From the NCBI GenBank assembly GCA_023391415.1, contig JAEWAY010000014.1, forward strand, positions 1-39,216: a DNA stretch of 39,216 bases, in the 5' to 3' direction. The DNA comes from Bacteroidota bacterium. GTDB lineage: Bacteria > Bacteroidota > Bacteroidia > Cytophagales > Cytophagaceae. The number at the start of each line of letters is the position of its first letter. Positions within the stretch are counted from its first letter, which is position 1. Both the position numbers and the translations under genes were made by a program. Below the pieces are notes generated by a model. The model was not told the DNA's origin and did not search any database. It saw nothing but the letters and a program-made list of their open reading frames with translations. Below are positions 19,270 through 27,403 of this stretch, one piece after another.

Positions 19270-20632
19270 GACTTACAATGCTTCTTATCGGTTCGACAAA
19301 ACGGTCGATATCGCCCGCTCCCATGGTAATCAACACGTTTGTATCCAGTATCTTGATCTTCTCCATAAGCGCCTCCTTTTCCACGACGCTCTTATCGCTC
19401 AATGTCAGTCTTCCAAGCAGCGCTTCCGATGTAATCCCCTCTATCGGGACTTCTCTGGCCGGATAAATCGGCAAAAGGATCACCTCGTCGGCTATGGAAA
19501 GACTTTGGGCGAAATCATCCATAAAATCTCTTGTTCTTGAAAAAAGATGAGGCTGAAAGACTACGGTGACCTTTCTGTCGGGATACAGTTCCCTGGCCGC
19601 GGTCAAGGTCGCCTCTATTTCAGCCGGATGATGCGCGTAATCGTCAATATAGACCAGATGGCCGTCCGCGTATATGGTTTCGAAGCGTCTTTTTACTCCC
19701 TTAAACGAGCGCAAAGCGCTTTTTATGTCTTCCGCCGATACGCCCGCCTCCCTGGCCGCGGCGAAGGCGGCGGCGGCGTTGTATACATTATGACGTCCCG
19801 GCAACCCTATTACTACATTCTCAACAGACTCCACGCCTTCAATGTCGAACTCGAAAGCGCCATTCCGGATCCGGATATCTCCGATTTTCAGCTCGCTGTC
19901 TTTTTGGCCAAAAATCATTCGTCTGCGCCCCTCCCGCCCTCCTAAGAGCGGCAAGCCTGAGCGACAGATGATCAGGCCGCCGGAAACGACCTGATCGGCA
20001 AACTCGTTGAACGAATCCACCACCTGACGATCGTCTCCATATATGTCCAGATGATCAGCGTCCATACTGGTGATGATGGCCGTATGAGGATACAACTGCA
20101 AAAACGAGCGGTCATACTCGTCCGCCTCGACAACCATGATCGCGTCGCCGGCGGCCGGATCACCAAGCAGCAGATTGGAATCATAGTTTCTGGCGATACC
20201 GCCGATAAAGGCGAAAACGTTCTTTCCTGATTCTTTCAAGATGTGCGCGACCATGGACGAGGTCGTCGTTTTGCCATGCGTGCCCGCTATGGCGATCGTA
20301 TAAAACGACCGCGTAAGCATGCCCAATACTTCGGAGCGCTTGCGGACATCGTAGCCGCCGGCTCTGAAATAAGCGAGTTCGCCATGTGACGGAGGCACCG
20401 CCGGAGTATAAATCACCAGTGTTTCCGGCTTCTTGAACGCCTCCGGAATATTTTCCCCCAAATCTTCATAATGAATCAGTATTCCCTCGGATTCAAGCTG
20501 GGTGGTCAACGATGAAGACGTAAGATCATAACCACCAACCATGAATCCCTGGCTTTTGAACCAGCGGGCCAAGGCGCTCATGCCTATCCCTCCGATGCCG
20601 ATCAGGTAAATATTCTGGTAGTTCGCAATCAT
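19253..20632 (-). CDS. murC: UDP-N-acetylmuramate--L-alanine ligase MurC
   Basis: ATP-dependent ligase that adds L-alanine to UDP-MurNAc, the first amino acid of the peptidoglycan stem. 459 residues with the N-terminal nucleotide fold GIGGIGMSALA, the Mur ligase P-loop GTHGKTTTSS (117-126), the VEADEYDRSF motif and the DDYAHHPAEI motif. Gap to murG upstream is 15 bases. Confidence 0.97.
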   Translation of the reverse strand: MIANYQNIYLIGIGGIGMSALARWFKSQGFMVGGYDLTSSSLTTQLESEGILIHYEDLGENIPEAFKKPETLVIYTPAVPPSHGELAYFRAGGYDVRKRSEVLGMLTRSFYTIAIAGTHGKTTTSSMVAHILKESGKNVFAFIGGIARNYDSNLLLGDPAAGDAIMVVEADEYDRSFLQLYPHTAIITSMDADHLDIYGDDRQVVDSFNEFADQVVSGGLIICRSGLPLLGGREGRRRMIFGQKDSELKIGDIRIRNGAFEFDIEGVESVENVVIGLPGRHNVYNAAAAFAAAREAGVSAEDIKSALRSFKGVKRRFETIYADGHLVYIDDYAHHPAEIEATLTAARELYPDRKVTVVFQPHLFSRTRDFMDDFAQSLSIADEVILLPIYPAREVPIEGITSEALLGRLTLSDKSVVEKEALMEKIKILDTNVLITMGAGDIDRFVEPIRSIVSHEKMD

Positions 20633-20647
20633 TCGCTTAATCGTCTT

Positions 20648-21763
20648 TTATTTCTTTCTTTTATCAGTAATCGTCCGGACCAATCGGGCGATTTCCATGG
20701 CCGCGTCGGGACGCCCCAGCGTCTTTATGTTTTTGCTCAGCCGACCACGCGTATCCGGATTTTTGAACAGACTTATCAGTTCATCTACCAGTCGCTCCCG
20801 AGCCTCGTCGTCCTTTACCAGAAGCGCCGCGTCTTTCCTCACCAAAGCCATCGCGTTTTTAGTCTGATGGTCTTCCGCCACATTGGGCGAAGGAACCAGA
20901 ATAACAGGCTTTCCAACCAGAGAAAGCTCAGAAATGGACAAGGCGCCCGCTCTCGACACTACGATGTCGGCCGCCGCGTAGGCCAAATCCATCTCATAGA
21001 TAAATTCAAAAGCTTTGGCGTCAGTAAATTTCCTGACCCTCTCCTTCGCTTTTTCCGCGTACCACTTACCCGTCTGCCAGAGCACCTGCGCGCCTTCCTG
21101 TTCGATCCGCTCCAAGCCTTCGTCTATACTTTCATTGATCGTGCGGGCTCCGAGACTTCCTCCGATCACAAGCAAAGTCGGCTTGTCCGGATTCAATCCA
21201 AAATGACCAATCGCCTGCTCCCTTTTGAAGTCTACGGCTATAATATCCTTCCTGACCGGATTGCCTGTAAGCGCGAGCTTATCCGAAGGAAAAAACTTTT
21301 CCATACCTTCATAAGCTACGCAGATCTTTTCCGCTTTGGAAGCCAATACTTTATTCGCCACCCCCGCGTAGCCATTCTGCTCCTGAATCAGGGTAGGAAC
21401 ACCTATGCGGGAAGCCGCGTACAACAAAGGGAAACTGGCGTATCCTCCCACCCCGATAGCGATATCGGGCTTAAACTCGCGAATAATTTGTTTCGCCCGG
21501 CGATAGCTGCTCAATATCTTGACTGGAAAAAGCAGGTTGTCCAGCGTCAGCCGACGCTGAATTCCACTAATCCACAGCCCTTCGATTTTGTAGCCGGCGG
21601 CCGGCACTTTCTCCATTTCCATACGTCCCCGGGCTCCGACGAAAAGAATCTCTACTCCCGGTATCAGTTCTTTCAACGCGTTGGCGATGGCGATGGCCGG
21701 ATATATATGTCCTCCGGTCCCGCCGCCGCTTATTACCACCTTATATTGATTTCTTTCCGTCAT
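20648..21763 (-). CDS. murG: UDP-GlcNAc:undecaprenyl-PP-MurNAc-pentapeptide transferase MurG
   Basis: GT-B glycosyltransferase on the inner membrane face that converts lipid I to lipid II. 371 residues with ISGGGTGGHIYPAIAIA near residue 11, GVGGYASFPLL, LIQEQNGYAG, the GGSLGARTIN loop and the SRAGALSISEL donor-sugar motif. Six bases separate it from ftsW upstream. Confidence 0.97.
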   Translation of the reverse strand: MTERNQYKVVISGGGTGGHIYPAIAIANALKELIPGVEILFVGARGRMEMEKVPAAGYKIEGLWISGIQRRLTLDNLLFPVKILSSYRRAKQIIREFKPDIAIGVGGYASFPLLYAASRIGVPTLIQEQNGYAGVANKVLASKAEKICVAYEGMEKFFPSDKLALTGNPVRKDIIAVDFKREQAIGHFGLNPDKPTLLVIGGSLGARTINESIDEGLERIEQEGAQVLWQTGKWYAEKAKERVRKFTDAKAFEFIYEMDLAYAAADIVVSRAGALSISELSLVGKPVILVPSPNVAEDHQTKNAMALVRKDAALLVKDDEARERLVDELISLFKNPDTRGRLSKNIKTLGRPDAAMEIARLVRTITDKRKK

Positions 21764-21769
21764 ACTTTC

Positions 21770-22906
21770 CTAGGATTTAGGAGCGTTATAGTTTTCTGAA
21801 ATATCGCCCCTGCTCACGCTCAGTATAATACCCAGAGAGATGCCTGTAAACAGAAGCGATGTTCCTCCCATACTCAGTAAGGGCAGCGGCTGACCAGTAA
21901 TGGGACCCAGTCCGACGGCTACGCCCATATTGATCATCGCCTGCAATACCAGGCTAAAAGTAAGGCCCGCGGACAATAGTCCGCCGAAAGCCCTGTCGCT
22001 GCGCGCGGTCGTGACCACTCCTCTGTAGAGCAGAGCCAAGTACAAAAACAATACAGTCAAACCTCCTATCATTCCATATTCCTCGATAATGATGGAATAA
22101 ATAAAGTCGGAATAGGAATGCGGTAGAAAGTTGCGCTGATCGCTATTGCCAGGTCCTTTGCCAAGCAAACCACCCGTGGCTATGGCGATGTAGGACTGCT
22201 CCGCCTGAAAAGGAATATCGTCGCTTACAAAAAAACCCTCGATACGACTCATGGTAGTCTCCAGACGCTGTCCGAACTTTAGCGCCAGGCCTCCGGCCAG
22301 TAATCCAACCAAGATAAGCATCATCAGATACTTGAGAGGCACCCTGCCGATAAACATCAGCAACATGCAAGTACTAAACAGTATCACCGCGGTGGAAAAG
22401 TTCGCCAGGGCGATGAGTCCGCATATGACGCCACACCACAATACCACCGGTATAAAGGATTCTTTAAAATCGTCAATATTGCTTTGCCTCTTGGCCAGCA
22501 TGCTGGCCAGATTGGTAATCAGCGCCAGTTTGGCGAAGTCGGAAGGCTGAAAGGACTGTCCGATAATGGGAATGGTAATCCAGCGATTGGCGTCGTTCAT
22601 CTGTACTCCATTGTAGTAGGTATACACCAACAAGGGAATCGATATGAACAAGGCGAATTGGCTGATGCGCGAATAATACCGGTAATCGATCTTATGGGCC
22701 AGCCACATCATGGCAAGGCTGAGAAAGACGAGCATGGAATGTTTCATCAGATAATATTCCGTGTCGCCCGCCATCATCTTGTAGGCCAGCGAACCGATGG
22801 CGCTGTATACTACGGCGATACTCAACAGGGAAAAGGCGAAAATAATCGCCCAGATCACCGGATCTCCCTGCAAATTTCTGGAACCCCAGGCTTTTAAGGC
22901 GTTCAT
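21770..22906 (-). CDS. ftsW: Lipid II polymerase FtsW (SEDS family)
   Basis: Polytopic membrane glycosyltransferase that polymerises septal glycan together with FtsI. 378 residues, about ten hydrophobic segments, QPSDFAKLALI with the catalytic-loop residues, and the C-terminal GLGPITGQPLPLLSMGGTSL typical of FtsW. Overlaps murD by four bases (22903-22906). Position between murD and murG supports FtsW rather than RodA. Confidence 0.96.
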   Translation of the reverse strand: MNALKAWGSRNLQGDPVIWAIIFAFSLLSIAVVYSAIGSLAYKMMAGDTEYYLMKHSMLVFLSLAMMWLAHKIDYRYYSRISQFALFISIPLLVYTYYNGVQMNDANRWITIPIIGQSFQPSDFAKLALITNLASMLAKRQSNIDDFKESFIPVVLWCGVICGLIALANFSTAVILFSTCMLLMFIGRVPLKYLMMLILVGLLAGGLALKFGQRLETTMSRIEGFFVSDDIPFQAEQSYIAIATGGLLGKGPGNSDQRNFLPHSYSDFIYSIIIEEYGMIGGLTVLFLYLALLYRGVVTTARSDRAFGGLLSAGLTFSLVLQAMINMGVAVGLGPITGQPLPLLSMGGTSLLFTGISLGIILSVSRGDISENYNAPKS

Positions 22907-24258
22907 AGGCTTTTATTGTTTGTTTCTTCTATTAATTGTTTTACAACCATTTTGAACTGGTCTCCCCGGTCCATATAATTGTTGAATAAGTCAAAACTGG
23001 CGCAGGCGGGGGAAAGCAGCACCATGTCTCCCTCTTCCGCGTAAGAAGTGGCCAGCCGCAAAGCGCCTTCCATGTTATCCGCGTCGGCGATTTCCGGTAC
23101 AAGTCCATCAAAAGCGTCGCGTAGAGGCTTATTGTCTTTTCCCAGGCATATCAGCGCCTTTACCTTGACCCGAACCAGATCCAGCAACAAGGAATAGTCG
23201 TTGCCTTTGTCAATACCCCCGGCGATCCATATCACCGGCCTGGTACAGCTATCCAGAGCGTACCATACCGCGTCCACATTGGTCGCTTTCGAATCGTTGA
23301 CGTATTCCACACCATGAAGTGTCCCTGAATACTCCAGGCGGTGCGGCGCGTTGACAAAATCAGCCATCGCTTCCTCAAATTTTTCCGGATCGCGACCCAG
23401 CAGGGACGCGACGGTCAAAGCCGCCATCGCGTTGATCTGGTTGTGCTTTCCCTTGACAGGCAAAGAGGATACAGGAATTTCAAACCCGGTACTCAGGGAA
23501 AAAACCAACTTATCGTCTCGTACAACCGCTCCATACGCGTGATCTCCTGAAAGAGCGACCGGAACCCTGGTGGCCTCCACCATGTCCAGATAATCAATGA
23601 TTACCTTGTCGTCCGCGTTGTAGACAAAAAAATTATCCTTTGTCATATTATTGGCGATACGAAACTTTGAACGAATATAGTTTTCGAACTTATAATCGTA
23701 TCGGTCAAGATGATCCGGAGTGATGTTTAGCAGTAAAGCTATGTCCGCTCTGAAATCAAACATATCGTCTAACTGAAAACTACTCAGTTCCAATACATAA
23801 TAATCATACTTATCTTCTATCACCAGGCGAGCCAGGCTATCTCCGATATTGCCCGCCAATCCGACATTGAGGCCAAGCCTCTTCAGCAAATGCCAGGTAA
23901 GCAGCGTCGTGGTGGTCTTGCCGTTGCTACCGGTAATAGCGATAAACTTCGCCCGGGAGTACTGAGCAGCGTATTCTATTTCTGAAACAACCGGGATTTC
24001 CGCCCGCCGTATCTTTTTCATAATCGGCGCGCTTTCGGAAATCCCGGGACTTTTAATAATCAGTTCAGAATTTAGAATATGATGTTCATTGTGACCTCCT
24101 TGTTCAAAATTTATGGATAGATTAAGTAGTTCATTCTTATATTTTTCGGCTATGACTCCAAAATCGGACACAAAGACTTCCTCCCTCCTGCTACGCGCGA
24201 GCATAGCGGCTCCCGTTCCACTCTCTCCGGCTCCCAATATGGTGACACGTTTCGCCAT
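22903..24258 (-). CDS. murD: UDP-MurNAc-L-alanine--D-glutamate ligase MurD
   Basis: Adds D-glutamate to the stem peptide in the cytosol. 451 residues with the N-terminal ILGAGESGTGAAMLA fold, the P-loop ITGSNGKTTTTLL (108-120), LNITPDHLDRYD, and the ATNVDAV and WIAGGIDKG motifs of the C-terminal domains. mraY ends 12 bases upstream. Confidence 0.97.
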   Translation of the reverse strand: MAKRVTILGAGESGTGAAMLARSRREEVFVSDFGVIAEKYKNELLNLSINFEQGGHNEHHILNSELIIKSPGISESAPIMKKIRRAEIPVVSEIEYAAQYSRAKFIAITGSNGKTTTTLLTWHLLKRLGLNVGLAGNIGDSLARLVIEDKYDYYVLELSSFQLDDMFDFRADIALLLNITPDHLDRYDYKFENYIRSKFRIANNMTKDNFFVYNADDKVIIDYLDMVEATRVPVALSGDHAYGAVVRDDKLVFSLSTGFEIPVSSLPVKGKHNQINAMAALTVASLLGRDPEKFEEAMADFVNAPHRLEYSGTLHGVEYVNDSKATNVDAVWYALDSCTRPVIWIAGGIDKGNDYSLLLDLVRVKVKALICLGKDNKPLRDAFDGLVPEIADADNMEGALRLATSYAEEGDMVLLSPACASFDLFNNYMDRGDQFKMVVKQLIEETNNKSL

Positions 24259-24270
24259 TTCCTTTTCTTT

Positions 24271-25485
24271 CTATCGTAGTTTTAATGTAGCCAGCGTAAA
24301 CAAAGCCAGCAATATCCCCACAATCCAGAACCTGGATACAATCTTCACTTCCGAGAATCCCATTTTCTGATAATGATGGTGCAAAGGCGCCATTTTAAAG
24401 ATCCTCCGCCCTTCTCCGTATTTGCGCTTGGTGTATTTAAAATAAAAGACCTGAATCATGACAGACAGGTTTTCTATCAGAAATACGCCACATAAAACAG
24501 GGATCAGCAATTCTTTACGAATCGTAAGCGACAGGACGGCGATCAAGCCCCCAAGCGTCAGACTACCTGTATCGCCCATAAATACCTGCGCGGGAAACGA
24601 ATTGAACCATAGAAAGCCGATACAGGCTCCCAACAAGGCCGCGCAAAATATCACCAGTTCAGCCGAATCCGGTATAAACATAATATTCAGATACTTGGCA
24701 AAAACCGCGTTGCCCGATACATAGGTAAAAACAGCCAGTGTAAAGACGATAATCGCCGATACTCCCGCCGCCAGGCCATCCAGCCCATCCGTCATGTTCG
24801 CGCCATTGGAAACGGCGGTAATTACCAGAATAACCAAAAGGACATAAGGCATCCACACCCAATCTTCGCCCACAAAGCTGAAAAGATTGCCATAATCGAG
24901 CTCGTTGCCTTTAAAGAACGGAATGGTCGTCTTTAAGGAGCGCGTATCCGTAAACTCCTTCGAAACGGAAATTTCGGTGGCTGTCTCCGTAGAAGGTTGC
25001 AGATATTCCCTGATCCGCACATCATCGTTGAAGTACAATACCAATCCGACAATCAGCCCAAGGCCTACCTGACCTACGATCTTGAAGCGGCCGGCCAGCC
25101 CCTCCTTGTTTTTTTTGAACACCTTGATATAGTCGTCCAGAAAACCGATCATTCCCAACCAGACAGTCGAAAGCAGCATCAGAAGTATGTATATGTTGTG
25201 CACTCGCGCCAGTAAAACCGTAGGCAAAAGCACACAAAGAATAATCAGCAAACCGCCCATGGTAGGAGTGCCTTTTTTCTGCATCTGACCTTCGAGTCCC
25301 AAGTCCCTGACCGACTCCCCGATCTGTTTTACACGCAAATAGCGGATCATTTTGGTACCGTAAATCAACGCGATCAGCAGGGACAATATCATGGCCGCGC
25401 CCGCCCTGAACGAGATATACTGAAACACGCCGGCTCCGATCAGGTCAAATTTGTCTTCAAGAAATTCAAACAGGTAATATAGCAT
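24271..25485 (-). CDS. mraY: Phospho-MurNAc-pentapeptide transferase MraY
   Basis: Polytopic enzyme that forms lipid I from undecaprenyl phosphate and UDP-MurNAc-pentapeptide. Its 404 residues include KKGTPTMGGLL, the aspartate motif FLDDYIKV, NGANMTDGLDGLA, VFMGDTGSLTLGG and MAPLHHHYQKMGF. It is about 40 residues longer than the E. coli enzyme because of an insertion around residues 165-215, usual in Bacteroidota members as far as I know. The inserted four-helix gene ends 8 bases upstream. Confidence 0.97.
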   Translation of the reverse strand: MLYYLFEFLEDKFDLIGAGVFQYISFRAGAAMILSLLIALIYGTKMIRYLRVKQIGESVRDLGLEGQMQKKGTPTMGGLLIILCVLLPTVLLARVHNIYILLMLLSTVWLGMIGFLDDYIKVFKKNKEGLAGRFKIVGQVGLGLIVGLVLYFNDDVRIREYLQPSTETATEISVSKEFTDTRSLKTTIPFFKGNELDYGNLFSFVGEDWVWMPYVLLVILVITAVSNGANMTDGLDGLAAGVSAIIVFTLAVFTYVSGNAVFAKYLNIMFIPDSAELVIFCAALLGACIGFLWFNSFPAQVFMGDTGSLTLGGLIAVLSLTIRKELLIPVLCGVFLIENLSVMIQVFYFKYTKRKYGEGRRIFKMAPLHHHYQKMGFSEVKIVSRFWIVGILLALFTLATLKLR

Positions 25486-25493
25486 CGCCTCAC

Positions 25494-25937
25494 CTAGTTT
25501 AAAGTAACAAAGTCCGCTTTAGTCTCTTTGGTAACACTCTCGGCTATATAGCTGAGCACCGCGATCAGTTCATTGGCTCTCTCCACCGCTTCGTCGCAAA
25601 AATCGCCCGCGACGTAACGCATCTGGATTTCCTTAAGCCAGAACCGAACTTCGACCACGGAGTCTTTCGCCAGTTCCATACTCTCCAGATATTCCGCGCG
25701 CGCGCCGGTAGCGAAAGCCGTTTCCAGTCTTTTCCTGACACGACCCGAGGCGGACAAGGCCCTATCCCCCAGACGGGCGTCTCCGCCGGTCAGCAATGAG
25801 CAATATACCTCGTATACCGCGTCGGTAAGTTCGAAACTCAAACTCACGATTCCCTTACGATCCTTTTGTGTTGGATGCGGAAAAGGCTTATCGACCAACA
25901 GGCCCAGATTCAATCTTTTTCTTTTATCGGCTCTCAT
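25494..25937 (-). CDS. Four-helix-bundle protein (S23/avd-like) inside the division cluster
   Basis: 147 residues, very likely a real gene: it starts 2 bases after the murE stop and ends 8 bases before mraY, in the same frame-tight operon. After a basic head (MRADKRKRLNLGLL) the pattern VSLSFELTDAVYEVY, then RALSASGRVRKRLETAFATG, then a long helix YLESMELAKDSVVEVRFWLKE and a final helix ERANELIAVLSYIAESV follows the four-helix-bundle family that includes products of 23S rRNA intervening sequences and the avd accessory protein of diversity-generating retroelements. Those proteins form basic pentameric barrels that can bind nucleic acid. No catalytic residue is visible and its role in wall synthesis is unknown. 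Family assignment is by sequence pattern only. Confidence 0.75.
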   Translation of the reverse strand: MRADKRKRLNLGLLVDKPFPHPTQKDRKGIVSLSFELTDAVYEVYCSLLTGGDARLGDRALSASGRVRKRLETAFATGARAEYLESMELAKDSVVEVRFWLKEIQMRYVAGDFCDEAVERANELIAVLSYIAESVTKETKADFVTLN

Positions 25938-25939
25938 GG

Positions 25940-27403
25940 TTATTTCTCCTGAGCGTTAAACAGTTCTAAAACAATTTCTTTATCATCAAAGGGATGTCGT
26001 ACTCCCCGGATTTCCTGGTAGGTTTCATGTCCTTTGCCCGCGATCAGAATGATATCGCCTTTTGTAGCCAGCATGACCGCGGTCCGGATGGCTTCTTTCC
26101 GGTCGGCGATAATCAGGACTTTTTTGCGCTCGCTGACCGCTACGCCCGCCTTCATCTGATCGAGGATCTCCTGAGGATCTTCGCCGCGGGGATTATCGGA
26201 AGTCAGCACTACTTTATCGCTCAATCTCGCCGCTATGCCGCCCATGAGGGGACGCTTGGCCGCGTCCCTGTCTCCTCCGCAACCCACTACCGTAATCAAC
26301 TGCTCGTTGCCGCTCCGTATATCGGCGATGGTATGGAGCACATTCTCCAACGCGTCCGGAGTATGCGCGTAGTCGATAATGGCGGTAATACCTGATCCGG
26401 ACATTACCTGATCGAAGCGGCCTCGAGCTCCGTCGAGGCTGGAAAGAGCGGTCAGCACAGCTTCCCTGTCTTCGCCAAGCAAGACAGCCGCGCCGTATAC
26501 CGCCATCAGATTATAGGCGTTAAAGCTCCCTGTCAGTTTAAACCATACATCCCTGCCTTCTACGTCGAGCTCGATTCCCTGAAAGCTGTTGGTTATAATC
26601 CTGGCCTTAAACTCGGCGAGGGTTTTAAGGCTAAAGAAGTTTTTCGAAGCCACCGTATTTTGCAACATCACTACGCCTCGTTTATCATCGGCGTTGCTCA
26701 ACGCGAAGGCTTGTGAAGACAATTCGTCAAAGAATATTTTTTTCGCTTTGATGTATTCATCAAAGGTTCCATGATAATCAAGATGATCATGGGTTATATT
26801 GGTAAAAACCGCGCCGGTGAAACGCAAGCCCGCTATCCGCCGTTGTACGATCGCGTGGGAACTTACTTCCATAAAGCAATGTGTACAGCCCTGCTCTACC
26901 ATGTAACTCAACAGCGCGTTGAGACTCAAAGCGTCCGGGGTAGTATGCGTAGACGGGATAACCTGATCGTTGATCTTGTTTTCCACTGTCGAAAGCAAGC
27001 CTACATGATAGCCTAAGGTCCTGAACAGGTTAAAGAGCAAGGTTACGCAAGTGGTCTTTCCATTTGTTCCGGTAATGCCGACCAGCTTTAGTCTGGAGGA
27101 GGGATTTCCGTAAAAATTGGACGCGGCTATACCCAGAGCCAAACCGGTGTCTGCCGTCTCGATATAGGCGACTCCTTCCCGCGGCGAGTCGGGAAGCGTA
27201 TCGCAAAGAATCGCTACCGCGCCGGCGTCGATCGCCTTGTCGATAAACTGGTGTCCGTCGACCTGAACACCACGAACCGCCACAAACAAACATCCCGGCT
27301 CTACTTTCCGGGAGTCGAACTGTATGGAAACGACAGGAATATCGGTACTTCCCGAAATAGCTTTCAGCGAGATTTTATATAGTATGTCCTTTAATAGTTT
27401 CAT
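25940..27403 (-). CDS. murE: UDP-MurNAc-tripeptide synthetase MurE (meso-DAP adding)
   Basis: Adds the third stem residue. 487 residues with the P-loop GITGTNGKTTCV (109-120), THDHLDYHGTFDEY and IIDYAHTPDALENVL. The specificity motif DNPR at 403-406 indicates meso-diaminopimelate rather than lysine, consistent with a Gram-negative wall. Start overlaps the ftsI stop by four bases (27400-27403). murF is absent from the cluster, as is common in Bacteroidota. Confidence 0.97.
   Translation of the reverse strand: MKLLKDILYKISLKAISGSTDIPVVSIQFDSRKVEPGCLFVAVRGVQVDGHQFIDKAIDAGAVAILCDTLPDSPREGVAYIETADTGLALGIAASNFYGNPSSRLKLVGITGTNGKTTCVTLLFNLFRTLGYHVGLLSTVENKINDQVIPSTHTTPDALSLNALLSYMVEQGCTHCFMEVSSHAIVQRRIAGLRFTGAVFTNITHDHLDYHGTFDEYIKAKKIFFDELSSQAFALSNADDKRGVVMLQNTVASKNFFSLKTLAEFKARIITNSFQGIELDVEGRDVWFKLTGSFNAYNLMAVYGAAVLLGEDREAVLTALSSLDGARGRFDQVMSGSGITAIIDYAHTPDALENVLHTIADIRSGNEQLITVVGCGGDRDAAKRPLMGGIAARLSDKVVLTSDNPRGEDPQEILDQMKAGVAVSERKKVLIIADRKEAIRTAVMLATKGDIILIAGKGHETYQEIRGVRHPFDDKEIVLELFNAQEK

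Noticed and set aside
25940..27403. Absence of murF (and ddl) from the wall cluster as a sign of gene loss
   Set aside because: Bacteroidota clusters commonly lack murF and ddl here; they are expected elsewhere in the genome.
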